Assembly: GCF_026127265.1 (NCBI RefSeq)
Contig: NZ_WWFG01000002.1
Location: forward strand, 1,860,001 to 1,924,000
DNA from: Nostoc sp. KVJ3
GTDB taxonomy: Bacteria > Cyanobacteriota > Cyanobacteriia > Cyanobacteriales > Nostocaceae
Length of the DNA stretch: 64,000 nt
Direction of reading: 5' to 3'
This document shows, piece by piece, positions 44,487 through 52,629 of the stretch. The notes beneath the pieces were generated by a model that saw nothing but the letters and a program-made list of their open reading frames with translations, was not told the origin of the DNA and did not search any database. The first letter of the stretch is position 1. Every line of letters begins with the position of its first letter. Made by a program: the position numbers and the translations under genes.

Positions 44487-45212
44487 TTAAATATGAATTC
44501 CACATTCGGTTTTATCACTTCCCCGCCAACGTCCGGCGCGTTCGTCTTCGCCTTCACCTACTCTAGTGGTGATAGGTTCGTCGCCAATGCTGGGATAACC
44601 TTTGTCGTGGAGTGGGTTGTAGATGACTCCGTGTTCAGCCACGTAAACCCAGCTGTCTTGGCGTGTCCAAGTGGCTATAGGATTTACTTTAAGCCGACCT
44701 TTTCCGTCTAATTCAAATATGGGCATATTAGCACGGGTGACTGCTTGATCGCGGCGGCGGCCTGTTATCCAAGCGACGCTGTTGAGTTCGTCTAGACCTC
44801 GTAGCAGTGGTTCAATTTTTGTAATGTGGTGGAATTTGGCAATATCCTTGTCCCAGAGTTTGTCCCCGTATTTAGCTTCAAAGGCTTCGCGGGTATCTAC
44901 ATCTGGAGTTTTGAAAGTTTGCAAATCCAGGCTGTAAATTTCTTTAGCTTTGGCTACTAATTCTAGGCTTTCAGGGAAGTGGTGCAAGGTGTCGAGAAAA
45001 ATTACAGGAACGGGATGCTTCAGTTCGCTGTAAAGAATATGGGTAATTATCATGTCATCCACGTTAAAGGCGCTTGTTTGCACCAATCCCGTTGGGATAT
45101 TCTCTATAGACCATGCCAGTATTTCTTTAGGAGTGGCAGTTTCAAATTGCTGATTTAATTTTTCTAAGTCAAAAGCGATCGCTTGGTTTCTAGATGCCGT
45201 GGTGACTGTCAT
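44487..45212 (-). CDS. cysH: Phosphoadenylyl-sulfate reductase (thioredoxin)
   Basis: The 241-residue enzyme reduces PAPS to sulfite using thioredoxin in sulfate assimilation. The C-terminal catalytic Lys-Thr-Glu-Cys-Gly-Ile-His motif is intact, and Thr-Gly-Arg-Arg-Arg-Asp-Gln near 150 and Asn-Pro-Ile-Ala-Thr-Trp near 177 fit the family. The protein has only the one cysteine in Glu-Cys-Gly. It lacks the paired cysteines of the iron-sulfur APS reductases, so it should use PAPS rather than APS. It is transcribed alone. Confidence 0.95.
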   Translation of the reverse strand: MTVTTASRNQAIAFDLEKLNQQFETATPKEILAWSIENIPTGLVQTSAFNVDDMIITHILYSELKHPVPVIFLDTLHHFPESLELVAKAKEIYSLDLQTFKTPDVDTREAFEAKYGDKLWDKDIAKFHHITKIEPLLRGLDELNSVAWITGRRRDQAVTRANMPIFELDGKGRLKVNPIATWTRQDSWVYVAEHGVIYNPLHDKGYPSIGDEPITTRVGEGEDERAGRWRGSDKTECGIHI

Positions 45213-45512
45213 GATAATCTTCTGTTCAAATATTTTTACCTTGATTAGGATTTATTTTAACCCATAAAGGCGCGTATCCCGCTCGGAGATAAGGTAATTA
45301 TTTTGTTCGGAAATTACTACATTTTGGAACTGGAGAATGGGAAGTGGGGAGACGAGGAAAGTAACCCATTACAAGTAAAAACTGATACTTAAACACAAAT
45401 GAAGATTTCGTTAAGATAATTTACGGTAATTTAAGTTTTACAGCGCTTTTATAGATATTTATACTGATTTTGATATGGTTAAGGGACTATTAAAAAAAGG
45501 ATTTTTACTTAA

Positions 45513-45617
45513 ATGAACGATTCAAAATTCAGCAATCCGTTAGGCCAGTCTATAATTATGGGCGCTTTAATGATGTTAACCAGTGTTGGCGTTATTACAA
45601 TAATGAACTTTTTCTAA
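45513..45617 (+). CDS. Putative 34-residue single-pass membrane peptide
   Basis: An ATG at 45513 opens a 34-codon frame ending in TAA at 45617. The peptide has a polar start (Met-Asn-Asp-Ser-Lys-Phe) and one hydrophobic helix of about 20 residues rich in Met, Ile, Leu and Gly, ending in Asn-Phe-Phe. This pattern is typical of small thylakoid or plasma-membrane proteins, and a purine-rich AAAAAAGGAT stretch lies 10-20 bases upstream. I cannot match it to a known photosynthetic subunit. Reality as a gene is inferred from the coherent hydrophobic profile only. Confidence 0.45.
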   Translation: MNDSKFSNPLGQSIIMGALMMLTSVGVITIMNFF

Positions 45618-45840
45618 GATCGTAATTTCTAATTTTAGCAATAAGACTTCATATAGTCCTGCTCAAAACTGAGTGGGACTTTTGCTTTTCTGATTAAGAT
45701 AAATCCGTGTATGTTAACTTTCTTCTGTGATTTTTGGTAGAAAATAATTTTTAAGCCGTGTTTTTACGTAGTTTTACAATCAGAGAATTTAAAATTGGGA
45801 TGCGATCGCTATAAACCTTAGTTTTTATAACGTGAACAAG

Positions 45841-45917
45841 TTCGTAGTCAGGACTTTAGTCCTGGATTTTTAAGCAATGTTCGCGCAGCGTTCCCGCAGG
45901 GTAGTGCTTACTACGAA
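45841..45917. repeat. Inverted-repeat element with TTCGTAGT ends
   Basis: TTCGTAGT (45841-45848) and ACTACGAA (45910-45917) frame a 77-base element that contains the smaller hairpin AGGACT-TT-AGTCCT. This looks like a dispersed palindromic repeat. Confidence 0.6.
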
Positions 45918-45944
45918 GTCATCAAAATTAATGGGAGAGATATC

Positions 45945-46065
45945 CTAGTACTTTGTCAAGCTAACTTTGAAGGGTAAAAGAACGAACCGCAGAGGCACAG
46001 AGAGAAAGAGAGAAAGATTCTAAAATTTAGTTTACGTAAGCAAAGTTGACTTGACAGACTACTAG
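45945..46065. mobile_element. MITE-like element with 25-bp inverted ends (family B)
   Basis: The left end 45945-45969 (beginning CTAGTACTTTGTCAAG) matches the reverse complement of 46041-46065 at 21 of 25 positions. The inside carries the gaaccgcagag dispersed repeat (45981-46016). The right terminal CTAG supplies the TAG stop codon of the exporter gene on the reverse strand (46062-46064). Confidence 0.75.
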
Positions 46066-47651
46066 TGACCAACTGGCGCTTTTACTCCTGCACCACCTTT
46101 GCCCAGGAATAGTAACAAAGGTAATGAGCAAAGGAACCCGATCCCTACGACTCGAAAGCAATCTGCATAAGATAAAACAGCAGCTTGAGTATCTACAGTT
46201 TGACTTAATAAAGCTAGTGCTTGTTGTTGAGCCGTTGTCGCATCCATACCTTGATTTTGCAGTGCCCCATTCAATAAATCGAGGCGCTGATTGGTTTCTG
46301 GATCGTAAGGACTAAGTTTTGATAACAAGATATCTCGATGAAAAGTCTGTCGTCGATCAAGCAGAGTAGTAAGTAAGGCGATGCCGATACTGCCACCTAG
46401 TTGTCGAGTCAGGTTATAGAAACCAGAACCAGCAGAAACATCTTTTTTGGGTAGTGGGCCTAAAACTGCCAAACTTAAAGGGAGAAACATAAATACAGTA
46501 AAGGCTCCGCGCCATACCAATGGCCAAAATAAATCATCTATACCAGTTTGTGGGGTAATTGCTGCTAGTTGAAACATGACTCCAGATGAGCCGACAGCAC
46601 CGATCGCAATTAAAAATCGGGCATCAACTACACTGGTTAGTTTGCCTAATAAAACCATCCCGATCGCAGATGCTAAAGCCCCAGGTGCTAATAATAGTCC
46701 TGTCTGTGTTGCCGTAAATTGCAGCACACTTTGAGCAAATATCGGCACAGCAAAGAGTGCGCCATAAAGCCCCATACCCACCACTGCTGAGAGAACGCTT
46801 CCCGCAGCTAGAGAACGGTGATGCAAAACTCTCAAATCCACGGCAGGGTGAGCTATTTTCAGTTCTCGCCAAATAAACAACCCCAAGCCAACAATGCCCA
46901 GAATGGTCAGAGTGATGATGAAACTAGAGGAAAACCAGTCATCTTGCTCCCCTTGTTCTAATACAGTTTGTAAGCTGCCCACAGCGACGATTAAAAACCC
47001 GATTCCCCACCAATCAACAGCTTGGTTTTGGGTATCGCTTTTCTCCTTATTCTTGGGCAAAAATGCCAAAGACATGGCTACTGCAATGATCCCAAAGGGA
47101 ATGTTGACAAAGAAAATCCAGCGCCAGCCTAAACCATCTACTAAGAATCCTCCTAGTGTTGGGCCAATTGCCGGGCCAGCAATCACACCTACACCAAAAA
47201 CTGCTTGAGCCAAACCTTGTTCGGCTGGGGGAAAAGTCTCGAACAAAATCGCCTGGGCTTTCGCTAGCAATCCACCACCGCATAAACCTTGGAGAATCCG
47301 GGCGGCGATCAACATTGGGAGATTAAAGGATAGCCCACATAAAACAGAGGAAATCGTAAAACCAATCAGTGAGAAGATAAAGTAGGTTTTCCGCCCAAAG
47401 TAATCTCCCAACCATGCAGATAAGGGAATTAAGACGACGTTAGCGATCGCATATCCGCTTACTACCCAACCCACTTCACTTACAGTTGCACCCAAAGTTG
47501 CTTGAATGTCGGTGAGAGCGACGTTAACAATACTGGTATCAATTACTTCTAAAATTGCACCTAATGAAGCAGTGAAGGCGATCGCCCACTTCAATGGCCC
47601 ATGAACATAACCAAATTGATCGGTACTAGAACGTTTAATATTAGTAGCCAT
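46062..47651 (-). CDS. MFS drug exporter, DHA2 (EmrB/QacA) family
   Basis: I start at the ATG at 47651 (529 residues, beginning Met-Ala-Thr-Asn-Ile), because the usual EmrB-type N-terminus follows; the open frame extends upstream to 47729. Motifs include Asp-Thr-Ser-Ile-Val-Asn-Val-Ala-Leu near 40 (motif D1-like), Trp-Leu-Gly-Asp-Tyr-Phe-Gly-Arg near 85 (motif A) and Gly-Val-Gly-Val-Ile-Ala-Gly-Pro-Ala-Ile-Gly-Pro near 150 (motif C of antiporters). About 14 membrane segments are expected. It should export drugs by proton antiport. The divergent tetR gene and the palindrome at 47792-47810 suggest local repression. The stop codon lies in the end of a MITE-like element. Confidence 0.92.
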   Translation of the reverse strand: MATNIKRSSTDQFGYVHGPLKWAIAFTASLGAILEVIDTSIVNVALTDIQATLGATVSEVGWVVSGYAIANVVLIPLSAWLGDYFGRKTYFIFSLIGFTISSVLCGLSFNLPMLIAARILQGLCGGGLLAKAQAILFETFPPAEQGLAQAVFGVGVIAGPAIGPTLGGFLVDGLGWRWIFFVNIPFGIIAVAMSLAFLPKNKEKSDTQNQAVDWWGIGFLIVAVGSLQTVLEQGEQDDWFSSSFIITLTILGIVGLGLFIWRELKIAHPAVDLRVLHHRSLAAGSVLSAVVGMGLYGALFAVPIFAQSVLQFTATQTGLLLAPGALASAIGMVLLGKLTSVVDARFLIAIGAVGSSGVMFQLAAITPQTGIDDLFWPLVWRGAFTVFMFLPLSLAVLGPLPKKDVSAGSGFYNLTRQLGGSIGIALLTTLLDRRQTFHRDILLSKLSPYDPETNQRLDLLNGALQNQGMDATTAQQQALALLSQTVDTQAAVLSYADCFRVVGIGFLCSLPLLLFLGKGGAGVKAPVGH

Positions 47652-48001
47652 TTTAATTTGTAATTTGTAATACTCGCTAAAGACCAGAAGCAAGCTAGGT
47701 AAAGCTTTATTTTGAAAAATTGGTATCAATGCGATACCTGGATTGGGCTATTTATTTGGCATCACAGAAGCTAAAGTTAAGTATTGTATATATACGCTAC
47801 GGTAGCGTATCATATAAAAATGGTCAAGGGAGAATTCAACGAAAAGTAGCAAAAATACTTATGCTAAAGATGGATGGTAGTTTCTGCTGTTTTCGTGCAT
47901 AAAAACTGGGTTGTAGGGCTTATTTGTTTCCCAGATGCTTGTTCTGTGTCCAAAGGTAGAAGCAAATTGCCAAGAAGATATCGCTTGGGGATGAGATTTT
48001 T
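47652..48001. other. Divergent promoter region of exporter and tetR
   Basis: This 350-base spacer holds the 19-bp palindrome annotated as operator. A TTGTAT (47784-47789) and TATCAT (47808-47813) pair, 18 bases apart, surrounds it on the forward strand. No gene is visible. Confidence 0.55.
47792..47810. promoter_or_regulatory. Predicted TetR operator between exporter and regulator
   Basis: ATACGCTAC and its exact reverse complement GTAGCGTAT flank one central G. The palindrome lies between possible -35 and -10 elements in the divergent spacer, the usual place for a TetR-family operator. Confidence 0.65.
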
Positions 48002-48598
48002 ATGAGTAACCAAATCAACAGCCCTTCTGGACGACCACGCAGCATCCACGCCGACCAAGCAATTCTGCAAGCGACCTTAGACTTGCTTGCAGAGGTAGGA
48101 TATCAGAGCATGAGTATAGAAGCGATCGCTTCTCGTGCTGGAGTTGGAAAAACAACAATCTATCGGCGTTATACTTCCAAAGAAGAACTAGTTGCAGACG
48201 CGATAGAAAGTTTCAGAGATGATTTAGCGATCCCCAATACTGGCAGCTTTTGGGGAGACATGGATATTTTGATTAATAATGCCGCTAAAAAAATAGATAG
48301 TCCCCTTGGTCGCCAGACACTCGCTTTGATAATTAGTACAGCATCTAGCAATCCTCAATTTGCCGAGGTTTACTGGACAAAATATACCAAAGTCCGACGT
48401 GAAGCTTTGTCTAAAGTACTTAAGCGGGCAAAATCTAGAGGCGAAATACACAAGGATGCGGATATTGAGCTAGTTATCGACCTTTTAAGTGGGTCACTCT
48501 ACTATGCACTTATTTTTAAACCCATAACCGAGCCAGTAGAAGCGTATATGCGCCGCACAATGAATCTTTTGATGAAGGGAGTGGGGAGTGGGGAGTAG
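48002..48598 (+). CDS. TetR/AcrR family regulator, divergent to the drug exporter
   Basis: The 198-residue protein has a TetR helix-turn-helix at about residues 14-62 (Thr-Leu-Asp-Leu-Leu-Ala-Glu near 25, Ala-Ser-Arg-Ala-Gly-Val-Gly-Lys-Thr-Thr-Ile-Tyr-Arg-Arg-Tyr near 43-57). The C-terminal domain (about 80-190) resembles those of drug-responsive repressors. It is read away from the DHA2 exporter and probably represses it and itself through the palindrome at 47792-47810. The last codons (Gly-Val-Gly-Ser-Gly-Glu) are made of GGGGAGT heptamers, so a repeat has grown into the end of the gene. Confidence 0.92.
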   Translation: MSNQINSPSGRPRSIHADQAILQATLDLLAEVGYQSMSIEAIASRAGVGKTTIYRRYTSKEELVADAIESFRDDLAIPNTGSFWGDMDILINNAAKKIDSPLGRQTLALIISTASSNPQFAEVYWTKYTKVRREALSKVLKRAKSRGEIHKDADIELVIDLLSGSLYYALIFKPITEPVEAYMRRTMNLLMKGVGSGE

Positions 48599-48658
48599 GG
48601 AGAAGTTGTAGTAAGTGCTTTCGCAATTCCCCATTCCCCATTCCCCATTCCCCATTCC
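48579..48658. repeat. Heptanucleotide repeats at the end of tetR
   Basis: GGAGTGGGGAGTGGGGAGTA at 48579-48598 and the CCCCATT heptamers at 48627-48657 can pair with G-T wobbles into a long hairpin just after, and partly inside, the tetR gene. Confidence 0.75.
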
Positions 48659-48736
48659 AACTTGTTAGCAAAATAACTTTCCAGTATAGGTCATAAATGA
48701 GATGATGGAGAAATTAGAGAAAAAGGTGAACAATTG

Positions 48737-49090
48737 TTATTTTTCTCCTTCCGCTTCTGGTTGCAGAATAGCATTACAGTACTGAATGAGGGTTGTCAAG
48801 CGATCGCTAATCGTCTGAAGTCTCGTTTGTGCAGTCGATGCTTGCCGCGCTCCTTGCAAAAACATCACATCTATTGCCAACAAACGCAATTGTTTACTCA
48901 TTTCCGTTTGATAAGACTGGACTCGCCAGTTTTCATCAGCCAAAGGCACAATTTGCTGTCCGAAAAATTGCTGCAACGAGGCTACACGCTGTCGCAGTTC
49001 GGGTGCAGCGATTTGGGTAGTTGTGGCATCCGTGCGTAATTGCTCTAGCAAGGTTACGAGTGCCAAATATTTCTCAGGGTTTAAAGACAT
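48737..49090 (-). CDS. patD: PatD-like protein (heterocyst frequency / FtsZ-interacting)
   Basis: The 117-residue all-helical protein has no signal peptide or membrane segment. The central pattern (Tyr-Gln-Thr-Glu then Lys-Gln-Leu-Arg-Leu-Leu, then Asp-Val-Met-Phe-Leu-Gln) and the end with Leu-Ile-Gln-Tyr-Cys-Asn match what I recall of PatD. PatD is a small cyanobacterial protein reported to bind FtsZ and influence heterocyst frequency in Anabaena. This rests on recollection of the family pattern, not on an active site. It is tail to tail with tetR and divergent from relA. If it is not PatD, it is a conserved hypothetical. Confidence 0.55.
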   Translation of the reverse strand: MSLNPEKYLALVTLLEQLRTDATTTQIAAPELRQRVASLQQFFGQQIVPLADENWRVQSYQTEMSKQLRLLAIDVMFLQGARQASTAQTRLQTISDRLTTLIQYCNAILQPEAEGEK

Positions 49091-49387
49091 CCAGTGCTAG
49101 TTAAGATAGTATTAATGTCAAGTAATTTTTCTTCTACAATAAACTTCTCTTTTACATTTATCAGCACTAAAAGCCTCAAATTATGGTTTGAGGCTTTGTT
49201 TGCCATCAATGCATTTTCAAGTTTATGATCCTTGAAACTCAAACTGGATGACTACCAACAGCCATTGGAAAATCATCCTGACACTGTTTTTTCTACCCGT
49301 CTCTGGGCGACAGCATCTTCTTCAGTTGATGCTGGCAGTTTTATTTATCATTCACTTAATCTACCGATCCTATCCAAACCCAATTGT

Positions 49388-51655
49388 ATGAGCAGTCTAG
49401 CTATTAATTCACCAATTGATCTAGCCATTCCAGAATGGTTAAAAAAATGTTTGAAGGAGTCATCGACAAGTCACGGCGAAGCGGAAGATGACCGAAGGCA
49501 TAATGATGCAGTCTTAATTGGTCGCGCATTTGAATTTGCTTACCAACTGCACCAAGGTCAATACCGGAAATCGGGAGAAGCATACATTGCCCATCCCATC
49601 GCTGTAGCTGACTTGCTGCGTGACTTGGGAGGTAGTGCTGCTATGATAGCAGCTGGATTTCTTCATGATGTTGTTGAAGATACAGAAGTTACAAGTGAAG
49701 AAATAGAAGAACGCTTTGGCCCAGAAGTACGCCAATTGGTTGAAGGTGTAACAAAGCTTTCTAAAATCAATTTCACCAGCAAAACCGAAAGCCAAGCCGA
49801 AAACTTCCGGCGGATGTTTTTGGCAATGGCGCAAGATATTCGCGTAATTGTGGTGAAATTGGCAGATCGTTTGCATAATATGCGAACTTTACAATATATG
49901 TCAGAAGCTAGCCGCCGCCGCAGTGCCCAGGAAACGCGAGATATTTTCGCACCCTTAGCCAATCGCTTGGGGATTTGGCGAATTAAATGGGAACTGGAAG
50001 ATTTGGCTTTTAAGTATTTGGAACCGGAAGCTTACCGCCAAATGCAAGAGCATGTTTCCGAAAAACGGACGGCGCGAGAAGAGAAACTGGCTAGGGCTAC
50101 AGACATTCTGCGGGAACGTTTGCAGCAAGCCGGAATCCGCTTTCAGGATATTAGCGGTCGTCCTAAGCATCTTTATAGCATTTACCAAAAAATGCACCGC
50201 CAGCAAAAAGAATTTCATGAAATCTATGATTTGGCTGCGTTGCGGATTATTGTTCAAAGCAATGAGGAATGTTATCGGGCGTTGGCGGTGGTTCATGATG
50301 CTTTTCGCCCAATTCCTGGGAGATTTAAGGACTACATTGGGCTGCCAAAACCTAACCGATACCAGTCTTTGCATACTGGGGTGATTGGACTAACTGGCCG
50401 TCCTTTGGAGGTGCAAATTCGGACAATCGAAATGCATCATATCGCGGAGTATGGGATTGCCGCCCATTGGAAATACAAAGAAACTGGAGGTTCTAGTATT
50501 AGCCATTTGACAGCGACAGATGACAAGTTTACTTGGCTGCGGCAGCTGCTAGAATGGCAAACTGATCTTAAGGATGCTCAAGAATATCTTGATAGCATCA
50601 AGGATAATCTATTTGAAGATGATGTCTATGTCTTCACCCCTAAGGGGGATGTTGTGCCTTTAAGCCCCGGTTCTACCACTGTAGATTTTGCTTATCGTAT
50701 TCATACGGAAGTGGGAAATCACTGTTCCGGGGCGCGGGTGAATGGGCGAATGGTATCTCTGTCAACGCGGCTACAAAATGGGGATATTGTAGAAGTTCTC
50801 ACCCAAAAGAACTGCCATCCAAGTTTAGATTGGTTGAACTTTGTCAGAAGTTCGGCGGCAAAATATCGGATAAAACAATGGTACAAGCGATCGCGCCGGG
50901 AAGAAAATGTTGCCCGTGGACGGGAATTGTTAGAAAAGGAACTCGGTAAAACTGGTTTTGATAGTCTGCTGAAGTCCGATGCGATGCAGATTGTCGGCGA
51001 AAAGTGTAACTACCACAGCGTAGAAGATTTACTCGCTGGTTTGGGTTACGGAGAAATTACGTTGAACCTAGTGCTAAATCGCTGGCGAGAAGTGGCGAAG
51101 GGACAACAGCCTGTTTCCACAGTGTCGCCATTTATTCCCAAAGAACCAACATCAAAGGCTTTGCGAGATGCACCTCCAACTACTTCTCGCGCCACTGACT
51201 CGCCAATTGTTGGTGTAGAGGGGTTGGTATACTATTTAGCTGGGTGTTGTACCCCGATTCCTGGCGAACCGATTATTGGTGTGGTGACGCGAGGTAGGGG
51301 GATTTCAATTCATCGCCAAGGCTGCCATAATCTAGAAACTGTAGAGTATGAGCGCTTAGTACCAGTTCGGTGGAATCCAGGCGCTGAAAATAGTGGTCGT
51401 CCGCACACGTATCCAGTGGATGTACAAATTGAAGCCCTTGACCGTGTTGGGGTGCTAAAGGATATTTTGTCACGGTTGAGTGACCAAGGGATCAATGTCC
51501 GCCATGCTCAGGTGAAAACGTCTATTGGTCAACCTGCATTGATGGACTTAGGAATAGATATACGCGATCGCTCTCAATTAGAGCAAGTGTTTGTCCAAAT
51601 TAAGAAAATGAGCGACATTTTAAATATCCGCCGCGTTGGTCAAATTGACGAGTAG
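49388..51655 (+). CDS. relA: Bifunctional (p)ppGpp synthetase/hydrolase (RelA/SpoT)
   Basis: I start at the ATG at 49388 (755 residues), since Ile-Pro-Glu-Trp-Leu follows shortly as in other cyanobacterial proteins; the frame is open back to a TTG at 49232. The HD hydrolase domain (about 60-210) has His-Asp-Val-Val-Glu-Asp-Thr. The synthetase domain (about 250-400) has Gly-Arg-Pro-Lys-His-Leu-Tyr-Ser near 254 and Tyr-Gln-Ser-Leu-His-Thr near 330. TGS (about 415-480, Val-Phe-Thr-Pro-Lys-Gly) and a C-terminal ACT domain (about 675-750) follow. It makes and removes the alarmone in the stringent response. It stands alone. Confidence 0.95.
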   Translation: MSSLAINSPIDLAIPEWLKKCLKESSTSHGEAEDDRRHNDAVLIGRAFEFAYQLHQGQYRKSGEAYIAHPIAVADLLRDLGGSAAMIAAGFLHDVVEDTEVTSEEIEERFGPEVRQLVEGVTKLSKINFTSKTESQAENFRRMFLAMAQDIRVIVVKLADRLHNMRTLQYMSEASRRRSAQETRDIFAPLANRLGIWRIKWELEDLAFKYLEPEAYRQMQEHVSEKRTAREEKLARATDILRERLQQAGIRFQDISGRPKHLYSIYQKMHRQQKEFHEIYDLAALRIIVQSNEECYRALAVVHDAFRPIPGRFKDYIGLPKPNRYQSLHTGVIGLTGRPLEVQIRTIEMHHIAEYGIAAHWKYKETGGSSISHLTATDDKFTWLRQLLEWQTDLKDAQEYLDSIKDNLFEDDVYVFTPKGDVVPLSPGSTTVDFAYRIHTEVGNHCSGARVNGRMVSLSTRLQNGDIVEVLTQKNCHPSLDWLNFVRSSAAKYRIKQWYKRSRREENVARGRELLEKELGKTGFDSLLKSDAMQIVGEKCNYHSVEDLLAGLGYGEITLNLVLNRWREVAKGQQPVSTVSPFIPKEPTSKALRDAPPTTSRATDSPIVGVEGLVYYLAGCCTPIPGEPIIGVVTRGRGISIHRQGCHNLETVEYERLVPVRWNPGAENSGRPHTYPVDVQIEALDRVGVLKDILSRLSDQGINVRHAQVKTSIGQPALMDLGIDIRDRSQLEQVFVQIKKMSDILNIRRVGQIDE

Positions 51656-51715
51656 GTGATTGGTGGGGTGCGTTAACGGAGTTTGACGCACTATTTTGCG
51701 ATCGTTTTTAAGAGG

Positions 51716-51754
51716 CGAACCGCAGAGGCGCAGAGGGCGCAGAGAAAGAGAGGA
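51716..51754 (+). repeat. gaaccgcagag dispersed repeat
   Basis: This is a full-length copy of the repeat also at 45981-46016 (forward) and 18301-18350 (reverse). It borders the pseudogene fragment on its left. Confidence 0.7.
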
Positions 51755-51771
51755 GGAAATCAATGTAATGA

Positions 51772-52011
51772 GGTAGCAATTTTGCCTTATTAGCTAACTT
51801 GAATATTGAATACATCTATAAGCAAAAGATGGGTGAATATCAAGAGTTTGAAAATATTTGTTTTGTCGATATGCTGGATCATACCTCCTTTGAAGGCAAG
51901 CAATTAGATTTATTTGCCATGAGTGTATAAAACACAGAGAGAATTAAACGGCAAAATGAAAGTAAAATATCAGTGATTATTGGTAATCCTCCATATAATG
52001 CAAGGCAAGAA
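51772..52011 (+). pseudogene. Remnant of a type ISP restriction-modification enzyme (N6-adenine methylase part)
   Basis: In one forward frame the bases read as Asn-Ile-Glu-Tyr-Ile-Tyr-Lys-Gln near the start, then Ile-Cys-Phe-Val-Asp, then Gln-Leu-Asp-Leu-Phe-Ala-Met. After one in-frame TAA (51931-51933) the frame continues as Arg-Ile-Lys-Arg-Gln-Asn and ends with Ile-Ile-Gly-Asn-Pro-Pro-Tyr-Asn-Ala. Asn-Pro-Pro-Tyr is the catalytic motif of N6-adenine methyltransferases, and the flanking pattern fits large type ISP enzymes with fused helicase and methylase. Only about 80 codons remain of an enzyme usually above 1000 residues, and both sides are bordered by dispersed repeats. Confidence 0.8.
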
Positions 52012-52105
52012 GAGCAAGGGGATAGAACAGAAAAGGGATTTGACCCCACCTGAACGAGAACCACTTATAAGAAACCCATGTTCCGCTTCGCTTCACAACA
52101 GAGGG
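52012..52105 (+). repeat. Dispersed element shared with the 6.5 kb region
   Basis: GAGCAAGGGGATAGAACAGA and the following CCCCACCTG and CATGTTCCGCTTCGCT boxes match the order of boxes at 6466-6585. It joins directly to the end of the pseudogene fragment and looks like the insertion or recombination point that truncated the gene. Confidence 0.55.
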
Positions 52106-52485
52106 AAGAGGCGACTTCCCCCTACCTCTTTGTTCAAGATGGACGCGGTTTAAATCATAATCCCAACATAATAGTCATTATAGATAAAAACTTATATATG
52201 ACAAATTACGACTAAAATTAAGTTACAAAATAAGTGAAAACAGTAATTCATAATCTAAATACAATAGTCTCGATAAACAAGAGTTTATATATTAGAAATT
52301 ATTCACATGGTTAACAAAAATAGATAAATTTTTCCTTATACATGCAATCTAATATTTGTTTAATAATTCGAGACTCCGAGTGAACTAATTGGGCTTCAAA
52401 GGCTGTAAACTGATTTCAACAAGGTGAATGATGCCTCTGCGTCACACTAGAGCAGAGCCAATAAATAAACCGAGTTTTTATATAG

Positions 52486-52513
52486 GTAGCCGTGTCATTG
52501 ATGAAATGGCTAC
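52486..52513. promoter_or_regulatory. Inverted repeat upstream of cmpA
   Basis: GTAGCC (52486-52491) and GGCTAC (52508-52513) are reverse complements 16 bases apart, about 120 bases before the cmpA start. It could be part of a regulator site; cmp operons are normally controlled by the LysR-type CmpR, which is not encoded in this window. Confidence 0.4.
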
Positions 52514-52548
52514 GTTTACGTTGGCAAATATAGCTTGATTAATCATTA

Positions 52549-52589
52549 GACAATGCAAGAAACACAACGTTTTTCTTGCCTAAATTGTC
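52549..52589 (+). promoter_or_regulatory. Stem-loop in the cmpA leader
   Basis: GCAAGAAA (52555-52562) pairs with TTTCTTGC (52572-52579), extended by GACAAT (52549-52554) with ATTGTC (52584-52589) across a 4-base bulge. It ends 40 bases before the cmpA ATG and may lie in the mRNA leader or bind a regulator. Confidence 0.55.
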
Positions 52590-52629
52590 ATAGCTATAAA
52601 AAATAAAATTTACCTTGAAAGGAGATATT

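Larger units (their letters stand above)
45213..46061. other. Intergenic region with a 34-aa ORF and two repeat elements
   Basis: Between cysH and the exporter gene lie the small ORF at 45513-45617, the inverted-repeat element at 45841-45917 and the MITE-like element at 45945-46065, each annotated separately. The rest shows no gene. Confidence 0.6.
51656..52629. other. Intergenic region with a pseudogene, repeats and cmp leader
   Basis: The order is: a gaaccgcagag repeat (51716-51754), a decayed type ISP gene fragment (51772-52011), a dispersed element shared with 6466-6585 (52012-52105), an AT-rich stretch, and two inverted repeats before cmpA. Nothing else is visible. Confidence 0.65.
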
